The notes under the pieces: generated by a model | Databases searched by the model: none | Seen by the model: only the letters and a program-made list of their open reading frames with translations | Told to the model about the DNA's origin: nothing | Assembly (NCBI RefSeq): GCF_963678635.1 | Contig: NC_087062.1 | Coordinates: 46,771,758-46,835,757, forward strand | Reading direction: 5' to 3' | DNA from: Symsagittifera roscoffensis | Lineage: Eukaryota; Xenacoelomorpha; Acoela; Convolutidae | DNA: 64,000 nt | Part shown: positions 33,765 through 44,999 of the stretch, in pieces | Numbering within the stretch: the stretch's first letter is position 1 | Layout of the letters: each line of letters opens with the position of its first letter | Program-made: the position numbers and the translations under genes

Positions 33765-35122
33765 CTAATTGGCTTGCTTCTGTTCAAGTTTCTCATAAAA
33801 CTCAGTCTTCATGCTGAGGCTATCAGCATTCTGGTGTTTTTCACGCATCCTGTGCTTGATTATCATGTGGTAGCCGTCTAATCTGACTATCCACCGACCA
33901 AAATTGCTCTGGTCCATCGAGTACGTCTTTAGCCAGGATAACGCTCTATTGTCCACGCCATGCCTAACCACCATTCTTCCCAGATACTTGATTGAATCCC
34001 TAAGGATTTCACATTTCGATGGTTTGCATTTCAAGTCTGCTCTTTTCATGCAACCAAAGACCTTATCGAGCTGATCCTTGTGGTCTTCCAAGGTGGGTGT
34101 TGCTATGACCACGTCATCCACGTAACCCATCACAAGTTTTCCGTATTTCTTCGTCACTCTGGTCATATCCTGAGCCATCATTCTTTGAAAAGTGGCCGTG
34201 GCGTTGCACAATCCAAAGGGCATTCTCTTCCACTGGTACAAACCCCAAATAACATGCGAATCCGGTCTTTTTTCTGTCCTTCTTCCGCACAGAGACCTGC
34301 CAGAAAGCAGAATCCAAGTCCCGTGTGGTGAAGAACTTGGCGTCACTAAGTTTCGAGAGGCTCTCGTCTATTCGCGATATCGGGTACGCATCTTTTATTG
34401 TCACTGCGTTCAAGTAACGAAAGTCGCAACAGAACTTAAGCTGCCCCCTTCTTCTTGGCCATGACTACCCGGCAAGCCTAAGGCAATTTCGAGGGTTCTA
34501 CCATGTCGTATTCGAGCAACATTTCTATTTCCGCTCGGCACGCTTCCGATTTATGAGGCGTCATTCGCCTTGCGCCTTCACTGTGAGGAATGGCGCCTTG
34601 CTCTAATTCTATTTCGTGTTCGACGAAGTTGCTGCAACCAATGTCTGCCTTATGTTTTGAAAAAACGTCCGCATTCCGATTTAAAACCGCCCTTAAGATT
34701 TCAAAATGTCCTTCACCTATTTTCCCTCTCAAGTGTTCTATCTCCGGCAAAACCGGTTTGTCGGATTCTAGTTCCTATGACGAGGGGCGTTCCAAAAAAT
34801 TCGAGCAGCTCGACAAGCCGTCATCCGTTTCGAATTTCGTTGAAAACAGTCTAATAATAGATTTAAAATCAGCAATTCTCCTTAAAATCTTATCTTTATC
34901 AGCATGATTCGGGCAGTCTCTGACATTATATCTCTTCAAGTTTTGTGTCTCCTTATAGTCGGTTTTCGTCGGCAAAGCGTAACCAAGTTTCTTTGCACGC
35001 CGGATGGTAACCGTGGTGTCCAGTGTGTTCAACAGCACACTGGCACAAAGCCCGTTTCGTGTTACTGAAAAGCTCCGGCCTAAAATCACCGAGCTTTGAC
35101 CATTGGGTTGGGTACCAACCAA
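33765..35122 (-). pseudogene. Copy B reverse transcriptase with deleted RNase H
   Basis: Pre-RT pieces (35,122-34,775 and 34,750-34,478) lead into the RT in two frames (34,413-34,114 and 34,346-33,765). Motifs: SAFWQVSV, QWKRMPFGLCNATATFQ and intact YVDD. Directly after GRMVVRHG the sequence jumps to VDNRALSW, which removes the connection and most of RNase H. The breakpoint differs from that in copy C. The N-terminal fingers (KDAYPISRIDE) remain in the other frame. Confidence 0.85.
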
Positions 35123-35148
35123 ACTTGTTTACCTAAAAATTGCTATTC

Positions 35149-35871
35149 CTAAAAATTCCTAAAAATTGCTATTACAGCTTGTCCCGGCTGTAGTTTTACC
35201 TTTCTATCTAAAAAAATTGGTACCTTGTTTTCATCTGTTATTATTCTATTAATTGGTTTCTTAACATACTTCCCGTCCGGGTTTCTAATCCTTAATAGAC
35301 CGTTGTCCAAGTCAATCATCACATCGAAGCTCCGGGCAAAATCACGCCCGAGGATGAATTGGTCTGAGTCGTCTAAATTCTCAACCACCAGGAAGTTCAT
35401 CCAAAGATCGCGTCCTCCCATGTGAAGGACTGTTATTGGTGTCCTTCCGGCCACATAGATTGCTCCGCGGTTGGCGGCCGCCAATCTGAGGTTCGTTGGA
35501 ATTAGATCTTCCCTCGTGAAGCCCATTCTTTCCACTGTCTTTATTGGCATCACGCTTACCACTGCTCCTGTATCCAGTAGTCCTGTTACTCCAATTTTCT
35601 TCCCATTGGTGTCTAGCAGATGTGCAGTCACATCTGCCTCGTACCCTATGTGTACTGCATCTTGCTCCATCATCGCGTCATGGCCGATTCTACGGACCTT
35701 AAGTTCTTCCTGACCCAAATAGATATGCCCCATTTGGTCACTATCTGTTGTGACGTAGGTCCTAGTGTAGATACTTATCCCGTCAACGTTTAGCATCACT
35801 TGATACGGTCCATTAACATCCACATAGCGCCCGTGGAGTTTCTTTGTTCGAGGGCCACCCGTTGTCATCAA
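35149..35871 (-). pseudogene. Copy B aspartic protease
   Basis: 240 open codons. LLDTGAVVSVMP holds the catalytic DTG, and QFILGRDF is the flap/ILG-type motif, both in the expected order, so this is the best-preserved protease of the three. The frame is separated from gag by a stop at 35,874 next to the SRAV motif. It ends in a short tandem copy of CTAAAAATTGCTATT (about 35,135-35,175) that disrupts the link to RT. Confidence 0.82.
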
Positions 35872-35874
35872 CGA

Positions 35875-38640
35875 TCACACAGCCCTCGACTCAGTGCGTA
35901 GCTCTACCTGTCTCAGAAAATCTGCGTATGTGTCTAAATGAATCATAGTGATCTCAGAGGGTTCACTTAGGTTCCTGATCAGCTGATGTACCGCAACTGA
36001 AGTTATTGACTGTATTCTGCTTCCGTAGGGCACCATTCCGATTGTCTGCCCAGGGATCACGTTTAGTTTCATGCTCAAACTGCTTGGTGCTTTCGTTTCT
36101 TTGACTTCTGATGCCTCGAAGGCGTTCAGTTTTTCCTGAATTTTTTCATTCTCTAGTTCCATCTCCTTCGTCACCAACTCCTGCTGGACTCTGTTTGAAG
36201 CATCTCTCGCGGCTGCCCCATAGTCAATCTTGAAGTCATCTGCCGCCGTCACTGGTTCAGGTTCACGCATTTCTTCAGTTAGTGCCTGCATCTTCTTTGT
36301 TGCCAGCTCTTGCAGTTTCTCCTTTCTCCGTGCATCCGCTCCACTTAATAGGCGAGCCTTGCTGGCTTTCACACCTGATAAAGCTTCCTCATGCCTTGGA
36401 TGCTTGATGTCTGCCACAGCATCCCAAAATTGTGGACAATCCGATTTAAAAAGACCTTCCAAGTTACAAAAGAAACACCCTGGACCGAATTTCGCAATCA
36501 CTCCCCTCATGAATTTTTCATGATCGACCTCTGACGCATCTTCATCCTCGAGGCTTAAGCCTATTTGTAGGTTGGGCATTCTGACACATGATGGTCCGTC
36601 GAACTGCAATTTGTAAAAGATCGTATCTTGTCCATATTCTCCCTTGGTTTGGAACAGTTGTTACCTTGGTTTGCTGGCGCAATGTTAAAATTGCCATAAT
36701 TGTTTTTGTAATATCCAGATATCGATGGAGGCTTCAGTAAAAGATATTCTCTTGAATTGAGTCTCATCTCCTCTGGTGTTGGCGCATTGGTTGAAGGCGG
36801 TGTGTAATGTGTCGCTAACATCGTTCGAAGCTCATCATACTTCACACCATCGACTAGTTTTGAGGCTACTGCCAGGTTAATCATTCTGTTCGACTCATCT
36901 GGTTGGCTAAGCCTTCTCAGCATCTCCAAATCATCTGGTGTTGGCGTCTCGTCTTCACGTTGCCCCCATTTCTCGAAGCGCATCATTGCTTGGTGTCCTT
37001 GCACCTCTGAGTCAAAATGATTTAACAAGATTTCATAGATTTTCTCAGCATTGTCCCGCTGGTGTTGCTTTTGGCCATCACGCAGTTTAGGGCTGTCCCT
37101 TCCAGGTTACTGGTGAGCGCACTGCATTCTTGTCTTTCTGTCAGGTCCTCCTCTTCAAAATACAGTTTCATTAACTCAATCCAGGTATCAATACAGCCAT
37201 CAGATATGTCTTTATAGCATCTTGGTTTCTTAAAAACCATTCTGGAGTTTTCACTACGTTCATTGGTTCTAGATAACCTCGTTAGGAATGTTCACAGGTC
37301 CAAAGGCTGTGGCCATTGATGTCGCGTCCCATTGAATGCCCCGCTTGAGCATCATTTCCCCTGATAGAGGCTCTGGATTTTCCCTTCTGTTCGAATAGCT
37401 CGGATGACTTCTTCCTTGATTAGCATGATTCCAGTTTATGGAATCGCATCTCCCAGTCACATGTGTGTCTTGCGTTGGTCGTTCGTTTGAGGTCGGTCTG
37501 TTGCCAGTTGACCTTCCTCTGATGTTTGGGCTTCGTGGCCTATTGTCCCCTGTGGCATAGCTGGATAAACTCCCAATTCCTCTAGTGAATCCATATGTCC
37601 TTCTTGTATTGGGTTGTTCCTTGAAGTTCACTCTCGGCTCCCTGCTGGGTTCTCCTGAGTTTGTTTCCCCAATCTTCGATCCACTCCTGTTTCCTAGTAG
37701 CCCATCCAACCTATCCATGATAGCTTGAGTTCGCCTCTCCATCATCGCGTTTTTTTTCGTGTCAAGGGTCCCAAGAGTCTGCTCTTGTTGAATTCTTAAC
37801 TTCTCCATGTCATCTCTCAACCGTAACTCTCTTTGCTCAGCTTCCCTCGCCATTCGCGACAACTTTTTGGTCAAAGGTTCATCCTTCCTCTCCTTCAAGC
37901 GTTTTTCGCTTCTGCTAACTTTTTGTCTGTTGCGGTTGATCTCTTCCCGCAGGCTTCCTCTCTCGACCTGGACTGCCCTCCCTAGTTCACTTATTCTTAA
38001 GGACATCTGTTCATTCTGTTCTCCTATGCTGTCCACTATGTTGGTCAAGGCTTCTTCGATTGATGTTCCGTTGTCCAATAATGGGGTCACAAGTGGTATT
38101 GTCACCCTATCGGTTCCAGGTAGCTTCGTGCTGGTCAAGACTCCAGTCTTAATTCTCTGCCTCGACGTCTCTTCATGATCCACTTCTGGATCCGCTAGTG
38201 GGTTACATGGCCCTGTGTTTCTTTTCTTCTCAGTTCGCATCTCCGAATTCGTCATGGTCACAAAGTCTCCTGACTGGCCTGATCCGTTTGTGGTCTTGCT
38301 TTTTGTCCTCACCACACCAAATTGGTCCATAGAGCCAGTCTCTCTATCGGTGTATGCATCATTCTCCTGAGTCGAATTAGTCGAGTTGAGGCTGACTTGA
38401 GATCCGAAGTCATCTGGCTCGTCATCGTCCTCTTCCTCTTTCTGGGTTTCTGCTTCATCGCCTGTACCCGTTCCCATGGTAAATGGAAAGAAGTTTCCCG
38501 AAGTGTGCTTCACTCTTTCTGATAACGAAGAGAACGTTGCCGGTTTCTCCGTCACGCCATACATCATAGTGTTGTCTGTGGGTGATCTTGTAGTCGCCAC
38601 ATTTTCAATAGAGATCTCGGACAGTTCCGACATCTCTTCT
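35875..38640 (-). pseudogene. gag: Copy B gag
   Basis: Open frame from 38,633 to 37,269 (MSELSEISIEN), then the capsid-like region in shifted frames (37,240-37,022, 37,028-36,561) and the nucleocapsid part (36,609-35,875). About the first 90 codons, the leader and the inner LTR are deleted. The coiled coil (EEINRNRQK) and the Arg-rich linker are kept. Knuckle 1 has lost its first Cys (SFTNC) and knuckle 2 has Leu for His (CNLEGLFKSDC), so RNA binding would fail. The end of gag runs in frame towards protease (EASEVKETKAPSS), which supports a single gag-pol ORF in the parent. Confidence 0.82.
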
Positions 38641-38876
38641 CGGTCTAGAATGCCAATGGAAGTGGAAAAATTGAAAAATAGAAGCTAAGTGTCGCGAAAA
38701 ATAGAAGCTAAGTGTCGCGAATATTGTTTAGAATATTGTTTAGACCTGTTTTGTTTTAGTCTGGTCTTCTATGAAATGCAAGTTACCAGTGCAGTCACTA
38801 GTTCCTAGCTTGACTTCTAATAACCTAATACCTTTCACTAATTACTTTTCTTTTGTCTACTTAAGTTTTGACAAAA

Positions 38877-39135
38877 ATAGGTCCCTTCCGGATTGGCAAA
38901 ATTAGGACGCTTCCGAATTGGCAAAATTTGGACCCTTCCGGATTGCCAAAAACAGGACCCCTCCGGATTGGCAAAATTGGGACCCTTCCGAATTGGCAAA
39001 AAATAGGACCCTTCCGGGTTGGCAAAAACAGGACCCCTCCGGATTTGCAAGAATAGGACCCCTCTGGATTGGCAAAAATAGGACCCCTCCGGATTGGCAA
39101 AAATAGGACCCTCCGAATTGGCAAAAACAGGTCCT
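38877..39135 (-). repeat. 25-bp minisatellite in LTR of B, about 10 units
   Basis: Same family of units (core CCCTCCGGATTGGCAAAA) at the equivalent place in the copy B LTR, with many fewer copies than in A, so unit number is unstable. Several units carry a one-base change in the CCGGATT core. Confidence 0.88.
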
Positions 39136-39427
39136 TAAATATTTTCAACCGATACCCCTCCGAATACGTTCTCCGATACTATTATGATGTAGTAACTAAC
39201 TGGGAAGGGTGCATTTTTCGTCTCTAGACCCTTCCGGATCGAAGCTAAGCCTCCTTTTTTGCTATTCTACTCAACTGTGAAGGGTCTTGTAGCCTATTTT
39301 CGACTCGACTATAGTTTTCTGGGTTCCTTAGCCCTCCCTTTTTGTCTAGAACAGCGTACAATTGCCTTATTTGGCCGTTATTACCCTTTGGTAGGGGTAT
39401 GAGGGCTTTCCAAAAAAAAATTATAAA

Positions 39428-39790
39428 TCATGAAGGGTCTACCTTCACAAATTAGTAATTTTGCTAAAAACAACCGTAAAAAAATTTCACGCTATTTTTT
39501 CGAATAATTGAGTAAGATCACCTAATTTTTGATCTAATGGTACTATGATCAACTGAATTTGTCGCCTAGTTTCAAAGTTATTAATCGAAACGTCTGAAGT
39601 TAATCGAAAAGGTGAAGGGTCTACCTTCCCGAATTAGTGAGTTTGCAAAAAAACAACCTCAAAAAATTTTCACATTTACTTTTTTGAATCATTGATGTTT
39701 CTATGAGTAAGCCCACCACCTAATTTCTGATCTAATGGTACGACGATCAACTGGATTTGTCCAGTTGATCTAAGTTTATTAACCAAAACG
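39428..39790 (-). repeat. 180-bp duplication in B LTR
   Basis: The segment beginning GAAGGGTCTACCTTC occurs twice, at about 39,430 and about 39,608. The second copy is almost identical to 17,930-18,175 of the A/B LTR, while the first is clearly diverged. This suggests a mosaic LTR formed by recombination or template switching between lineages. Confidence 0.6.
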
Positions 39791-41587
39791 TCTTTTTTCT
39801 ATAATCAAAAAATTTTCTCTCTTATAGGTTCCGCCTAACTTTTTTCGCAATTCTGCTTTTTTTGACCTAAAAATTAATGATCCGAGCTCAAAAGTCCTAT
39901 AATCTTCTAGTTCAATGCAAAAGACCCGATCTAAATTGTTCCAGCTGAAAAAGTTTCAAAAACAATGCTTTTTGGTCCCTTCCAGATTGATGAGTCCACT
40001 AAATCAAACTCGTTAAGTTCAAACACTGTAACACAGAAGGTTATCGGCAAACGGGTTTTGAAAGTTGTCGATTCACTAGCAAACGTTGTCCGAACAACAA
40101 TGTTTAGTGTCCTAAATCAAAAGTTTCAAAAATTTTCTTTTTTTGAAGCGTTTCGTTTTTTCAAAAATCAAGAAACTTCGGTTTTTTGTGCCCAATTAAT
40201 TCCAACCATTTCTGAACTAAGCTCAACCGGTTCTACTTATTAGTACAGTTACTAGTACAGTTACGATGAAACTCACTAATTCTGCGCTTTTTTCCGTTTC
40301 AAAAAATATCGATATCTCGAAAATAGCGATTTGTGGGAAGATCAAAATATCGCTATTTCGACCCTAACAACCGGTCTGCTTACTGTATTTTTCACTGAAA
40401 AACGGTATAGGAGTATTAATATAGGCTGTATAAAAACTAATACTAGTAAAATTATACCCCTCCGGGTTTGTTCAATAGCCAAATTTAGGTGCTTAACTCG
40501 GAAATTCGCAATTCGGTGAAGGGAAACTACGGTGCAGTCACTGTCGAGCTCCGCACAGATCAATATCCTACTTTTTGTACCAAAAGGGATACAAAACTTG
40601 TTAAAGGTACCCAACAGTCGATTGTTGTGGTCCTTGAGCCCCTTCTTGTCGCTCCTTGCACTGGTTGCCGGATCAGTCTTCTTCTCTAATCCCGAGACCC
40701 TTCCGGATTGAGCGCAAATTAGCATTAACGTGCTTAAATACTCAAATAACCTTACAGCACAAGCACCACAAACGCGCCACAAATTTGATCCTGACTATTA
40801 TAAATGCCTGTAACAACAATATATCTAACAACAACAGACGGGAGGGTTGGATCACATCTCGTCTGGGAAAATGATTTCTACTGATTTAATAATTTTTACT
40901 GTTTTAGGTTTTTTCGGTTATTTATTTATACCTTAAATAGTTTAAAAAGCTATTCACAGGAATCAGGAAGGCTTCCGCGTTCCAAAATACCCTTCTGCCC
41001 CGGTGGTTAGGGCCTTGTTATGATCATCTACTCGGTGCGGAGTGCTCGTTAACGGTTCTGCCGGTCATGATGTTAAAAAGAATAACACCCAGGAACGCCA
41101 TTAAAACATCTATGTAACATTCGCCCGGAAGTAGCTATTGACGGAAAATAAGGCTAGTTTCTAAAATGACTGGCTAGCGTCTAAACTAAGCTCTAGATGC
41201 TTTTCACCGTCTCTGCCAAAGCCAGTTCTTTTGGTGGTCTTTCTAACATCGGGTCGACAAAAAAAAACTTTACCGTTTCCTGCTTCAATCAGAACGCTCT
41301 AATTAACTTAAATATATGCAAAAATAGTGAGCTCACGGCTGGGTCTCAGTTTCTCCAGACCACGAGGTCACTCCTAAAAACAGGGCTACTACTTATTTAT
41401 CATATTACTATTGTTTTTGTTCAGTAGATAAAAATCATCATCTCCATCGAAGATGGATCAACACTTTTCCTCAACTCCTAGCTTCTCATGATCTGAAATC
41501 GAATTTGGATGTTATTATTTCATTTCAGGACATCTCCAGGAAGCTGAAAAGTTGTTAAAATAATGTTCAAGTTCTCTCCCGAGACCC

Positions 41588-41609
41588 CTCCGGATTCTGG
41601 AATCCGGAG
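41588..41609. promoter_or_regulatory. CCGGATT dyad near the outer end of the B LTR
   Basis: CTCCGGATT - CTGG - AATCCGGAG is a perfect 9-bp inverted repeat made of the same half-site that builds the minisatellite. Versions occur at about 19,985-20,005 and 20,965-20,985 (A) and about 45,921-45,940 and 46,449-46,470 (C). Confidence 0.65.
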
Positions 41610-42045
41610 AAATAACGTCCTTTTTTCTTTCCGGAAGGCTGGAAACGTCGTCCCAACACCCTTCCTGGTTCTCGGGAATTGCTTTATAATGATTGTAACT
41701 GAACAATAGTTACAACTCGGAATAGTTGAGGGTCACAACAACCTTGTTATCGTAGGTATTTCTCGTCTGACTCTTCTCTGTCTAATTTTTACGTTGTTCT
41801 CGTTGAGATTACTGTTGTTGTTGTGTTTCGCCATTTCTGTTGGTGCGAAATCTCAAGGTGGTGACGTGTCTTTATTTCGAAAGGATTTTTTGAAAATCAA
41901 CATGAAACTCCAAATTAACCCCTCCGAGTTCGTCAAAATGAACAATTAAGACCTCTAATTTGTTAAAGCCGTCAATCTTCCCACTCCGATGTTACAATAA
42001 AATTTCGAATTCGAACTTGCATTTTGACACAGCCTGGTCGAATAC

Positions 42046-42540
42046 AGAACGAAAAACGGTCGATAGAAAAACACGAGAGTAACGAGACGTTTTATCGTGG
42101 TAACAAGACACGATAAGACACTTAGCAGGAAGAGATCTCACGAAAGGAGACTTCAGTGGAACATCCGGAGCGGATCAGTACCCTCCCGTGTAACGAAATT
42201 GTAGGCCCGGTGCCCGGAGCCTAATATATGCTGAGAGACAGTGATAAACGCATATTTTTAGCTTTTTAAATGCCCTGAACAATTGAATTAACCCCAATTT
42301 TCTTTAGTATTTCAGAGCATGAGTAGCTAGAAAGAGGAAAGGGTCAATCCATCTCCACTGAATTTAGTATATAACTGTGAGTAAAAACGTAGTAAAATAG
42401 GATATTCGAGCCGTGTTTTTAATTGTAGTCTCAGCTATTTGATTATAGGAAGGAAACTGTTGGTCCGATTGACGAGGAGGCTTCAACGGAGAGGGTGAGT
42501 TAAACTTGTGATATTTTTGTTGCTTTGTGTCACGTGATGT
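42046..42540. other. Unassigned 0.5 kb between copy B and the Penelope fragment
   Basis: No coding sequence or known repeat recognised. It begins where LTR homology stops after GCCTGGTCGAATA and probably includes the 5' non-coding part of the Penelope-like fragment. Confidence 0.4.
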
Positions 42541-42549
42541 TTATTCTTC

Positions 42550-43370
42550 GTGGCCTGCAAAACAATGAGCACAGTTGTACTCCCACCTCCAATCTTCATT
42601 TGGACTTTAAAAAACAAACTCATTTGGAAATTAGTCCGTGATTATGCGTCCATATATGTTAAATTTATCAACTGTCACCAACGTGTTAAACTTTTGAGAG
42701 TTTGTCTAGAAAACGACATGATACCCAATTTTTCGAGGTTCAGGGTACCGGAAAATGGGGTGTTTTCGAACCAAGCGGTACACAGTTTTTAGACAAAACT
42801 TCTAAGAACGGAGATAAACAAGGCAAGGACAGATGAGAAAAAAATTGAGGTCACACTAGAAAGGGCGAGAGGCGCAGTACAGAGGGGTGTAGATGAGAAG
42901 CTTTGGCCTTCGGTAATTAAATACTTAAGTCTTAGGGGACAAAGACAAACAACAACAGTCAAAGAGACCATCAGAAGAAGCTAATGAAACTATCAGAAAG
43001 GCAAGACCGACCTCTAGGGAAGCAAGGTGAGGGTTCGGTAAGAGCTATTGATGATGTTGAATTACCAAATTGGGTACAACAAATGTTGACATTAGGGCCG
43101 AAACATCCCGTCAGGGATAAATTTAATGAGACACACTTTCTCGCCGACATTGACATCTTTCTATTGGATCTCTCATAAATCGTTAAGTCCCCGGGAGACC
43201 CTTTGTGAGATCGAAGCTGTGACAAAAGCCTATGCTAAAAGGGTGAAACAAACACCAACTGACAAAGGCGTTGGGAAGGCCCGAAAGTATCTGAAGAGTA
43301 ATGGATTAGTTGAGGTACCGTATGACGAAGGCGTGGGTTTTTGTGTAATGAGGCAGGACAACTAAGAGAA
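42550..43370 (+). pseudogene. Penelope-like element 1: N-terminal part of RT protein
   Basis: Pieces in two frames match the N-terminal region of Penelope-like RT proteins: MIPNFSRFRVPENGVFSNQAV, WPSVIKYLSLRGQRQ, then PNWVQQMLTLGPKHPVRDKF, ADIDIFLLDL, GETLCEIEAVTKAYAKRV and PYDEGVGFCVM. Frameshifts and stops separate them (42,790, 43,178, 43,363). The RT palm that should follow is deleted, and the fragment jumps to the endonuclease. PLEs are retroelements of animals and some other eukaryotes. The match is from memory of family signatures, so it is moderately secure. Confidence 0.6.
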
Positions 43371-43449
43371 CAATTAGATTCATTAGATTCATTAAAACAA
43401 AAAGAACATGGCTGAGAAAAAGGAGCCCTGTGATTATAGCAGTGATTAC

Positions 43450-43863
43450 CACCCATCTTGATGGTCCAATATAGGGGGAATCAGAATCAGACACTAGCAA
43501 AAAAAGTGCGCGATATCCCCAATGCGCTGATAATGTTCACGACGAGGAAATTGAAAACTTGTAAATCAAAAGTGGTGTACAGACTTGAATGTTGTGGGTG
43601 CAAACCCATCTATGTTGGCCAGGCGGTCCGACATCTCACCACAAGGATTGAGGAACACCGAGAAGAGGATACCCCAGTTGGATAGCATGTAAGGCAGTGT
43701 GGTAGTGAGAGTGGTAGGTCTGAGTTTAAATGGAAAATAATCGACCAGGCGTCCAGCAGCATCAGGTTATTTAAATAAGAGGCGCCGCACATTAGGAAAG
43801 AAAGACCTGAAGTTAACACGAGCGAAGAGTTAAGAAGTAGGGAGCTGACACCAAGGCTATAGT
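43450..43863 (+). pseudogene. Penelope-like element 1: GIY-YIG endonuclease remnant
   Basis: VQYRGNQNQ, a FTTRKLK linker, then VVYRLECCGCKPIYVGQ and TTRIEEHREED, the GIY-YIG core with its Tyr, Gly and Arg, with CxxC-type cysteines. It continues after a stop (43,683) as FKWKIIDQA..IRKERPEVN and ELRSRELTPRL. This is the C-terminal nuclease of EN+ Penelope elements. It is not functional because of stops at 43,683 and 43,777. Confidence 0.75.
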
Positions 43864-44143
43864 TCCAGAACCAAAAAATTCTGGCTAAAACAAAAGATTT
43901 TGAAATAGCTTACATTTTAGCATAAAAATTAGCGACAAAACGTTATTAAAAAAACAAAAAAGGTGAAAACTCTCAAAAATTTGTGATAAAATATTTAAAA
44001 TTGTTACATAATATTTGTTACATAATTTCAGTAATATTTGTAAAGTTTTAATTGGTTGAATTTTTAAATTTTGAAATAATGATGTGAATGACACTTTTTA
44101 TGATCTTTGATCATTTTGTATATATCGTTTAGAATTTTTAAAA

Positions 44144-44177
44144 CCTGAAGATGCACAAAAAAATGCGAAAACATTTG
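44144..44177 (+). ncRNA. Hammerhead-ribozyme-like core, Penelope element 1
   Basis: CTGAAGA, a short GCA/TGC stem, then GAAA: the order of a hammerhead core (CUGANGA - stem II - GAAA). The same arrangement occurs downstream of fragment 2. Hammerheads are known in PLE terminal regions. An extra base before stem II and the lack of a clear stem I/III and cleavage site leave this as a remnant at best. Confidence 0.3.
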
Positions 44178-44257
44178 TTTGAATTGACAATTTTAACGAT
44201 TTTTCAAAATAAGTGAATATCTTCGCATGCAAACGAAAGCTGAATGAAAGTCAAATA

Positions 44258-44289
44258 GCGCAGCTTCTACTGAACTATAGAAGCTGCGC
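44258..44289. repeat. Perfect 12-bp stem-loop between the two Penelope fragments
   Basis: GCGCAGCTTCTA - 8-nt loop - TAGAAGCTGCGC. It sits at the 3' end of PLE fragment 1 and is strikingly GC-rich and intact for its decayed surroundings. Confidence 0.75.
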
Positions 44290-44319
44290 CCCAACTCAGT
44301 AAAAGCGTAGTGTTATCCA

Positions 44320-44985
44320 AACCATTGTACACAGGGTTTTTAGGAGTACATTTAGCTGGGAGCAATTTGATAAAGCTATGGAAACTAATAGGGCGCAATG
44401 GCTGACAAATCAGTACCCTGAAAATTGGTCCGCAAAGGTGGCTTCAGACGCCTTGTGCAAGATCATTGAGGGTAAGGGCAAGCCCCTGAATAGTGAGAGG
44501 TGTTTGTCAGTTCAATCACCATAGGATGCGAAGCCCCCAATGCTGATGGTACAATATAGTGATAACCAGAACCAATATTTTGCTAACAGGTTACGAAAAT
44601 TAACTAATGTTCAAGTGGTTTTCACCACAAGAAAACTAGAATCATGTTTACCATCACTGAAGTCAGCATTTTCTACTGACCTCAAGTCAAGAGTGGTTTA
44701 TAAACTGTCATGTAGTGGATGCACTTCCACCTATGTCGGACAAACTGTTCAAAATTTGACCACTAGAATTGAGGAACATAAGAAAGCAGACTCACCGGTA
44801 GGCCTCAGCCTTTAGCAATGCCAACGTGAGGGAAATAGCGCAGATCTCAGTTGGGAAATCATTGATAGGTCAAACAACTAAACAAAATTGCTAACACTAG
44901 AGGCATTACATATCAGGAAAGAGAAACCGGGCTTGAACTCGCGCGATGAGTTTAGGAGCAGGGAGTTAACACTGAAAATTTAGTC
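44320..44985 (+). pseudogene. Penelope-like element 2: RT C-terminus and GIY-YIG remnant
   Basis: A second, 5'-truncated PLE fragment: STFSWEQFDKAMETNRAQW from the end of the RT, LMVQYSDNQNQYFANRLRKL, VVYKLSCSGCTSTYVGQ, TTRIEEHKKADSPVG, then after a stop (44,813) LLTLEALHIRKEKPGLN and FRSRELTLKI. The domain order equals that of fragment 1 but the sequence has clearly diverged, so the two are separate insertions or an old tandem. It decays into AT-rich sequence after 44,985. Confidence 0.75.
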
Positions 44986-44999
44986 CCAAAATATTTTTG

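Larger units (their letters stand above)
21557..42045 (-). mobile_element. Giant Ty3/Gypsy-type LTR retrotransposon, copy B (shares its 3' LTR with copy A)
   Basis: Copy B is the only one with both ends in view. Its 5' LTR lies at about 38,690-42,045, and its 3' LTR is the sequence up to 21,556 that is also the 5' LTR of copy A. The two are homologous and in direct orientation, which meets the definition of an LTR element. The internal part is about 17 kb. It has lost the gag start and the R/U5/leader region, part of RNase H, the integrase CxxC and catalytic Glu, and half the macro module. It keeps the longest ORF3. Confidence 0.88.
38690..42045 (-). repeat. 5' LTR of copy B (inner end deleted)
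   Basis: Homologous to 16,785-21,556 over most of its length, with one copy of the U3 5' module instead of two and only about ten minisatellite units. The inner side, corresponding to R/U5, primer-binding site and gag start, is missing: the gag frame at 38,640 is joined to LTR sequence at about 38,690. The TATA equivalent at about 38,768-38,775 has mutated (CATAGAAG on the minus strand). It also carries a 180-bp duplication at about 39,428-39,790. Confidence 0.75.

Noticed and set aside
42550-44985. Active Penelope-like element
   Set aside because: Both fragments have stops and lack the RT palm, so they cannot encode a working enzyme.
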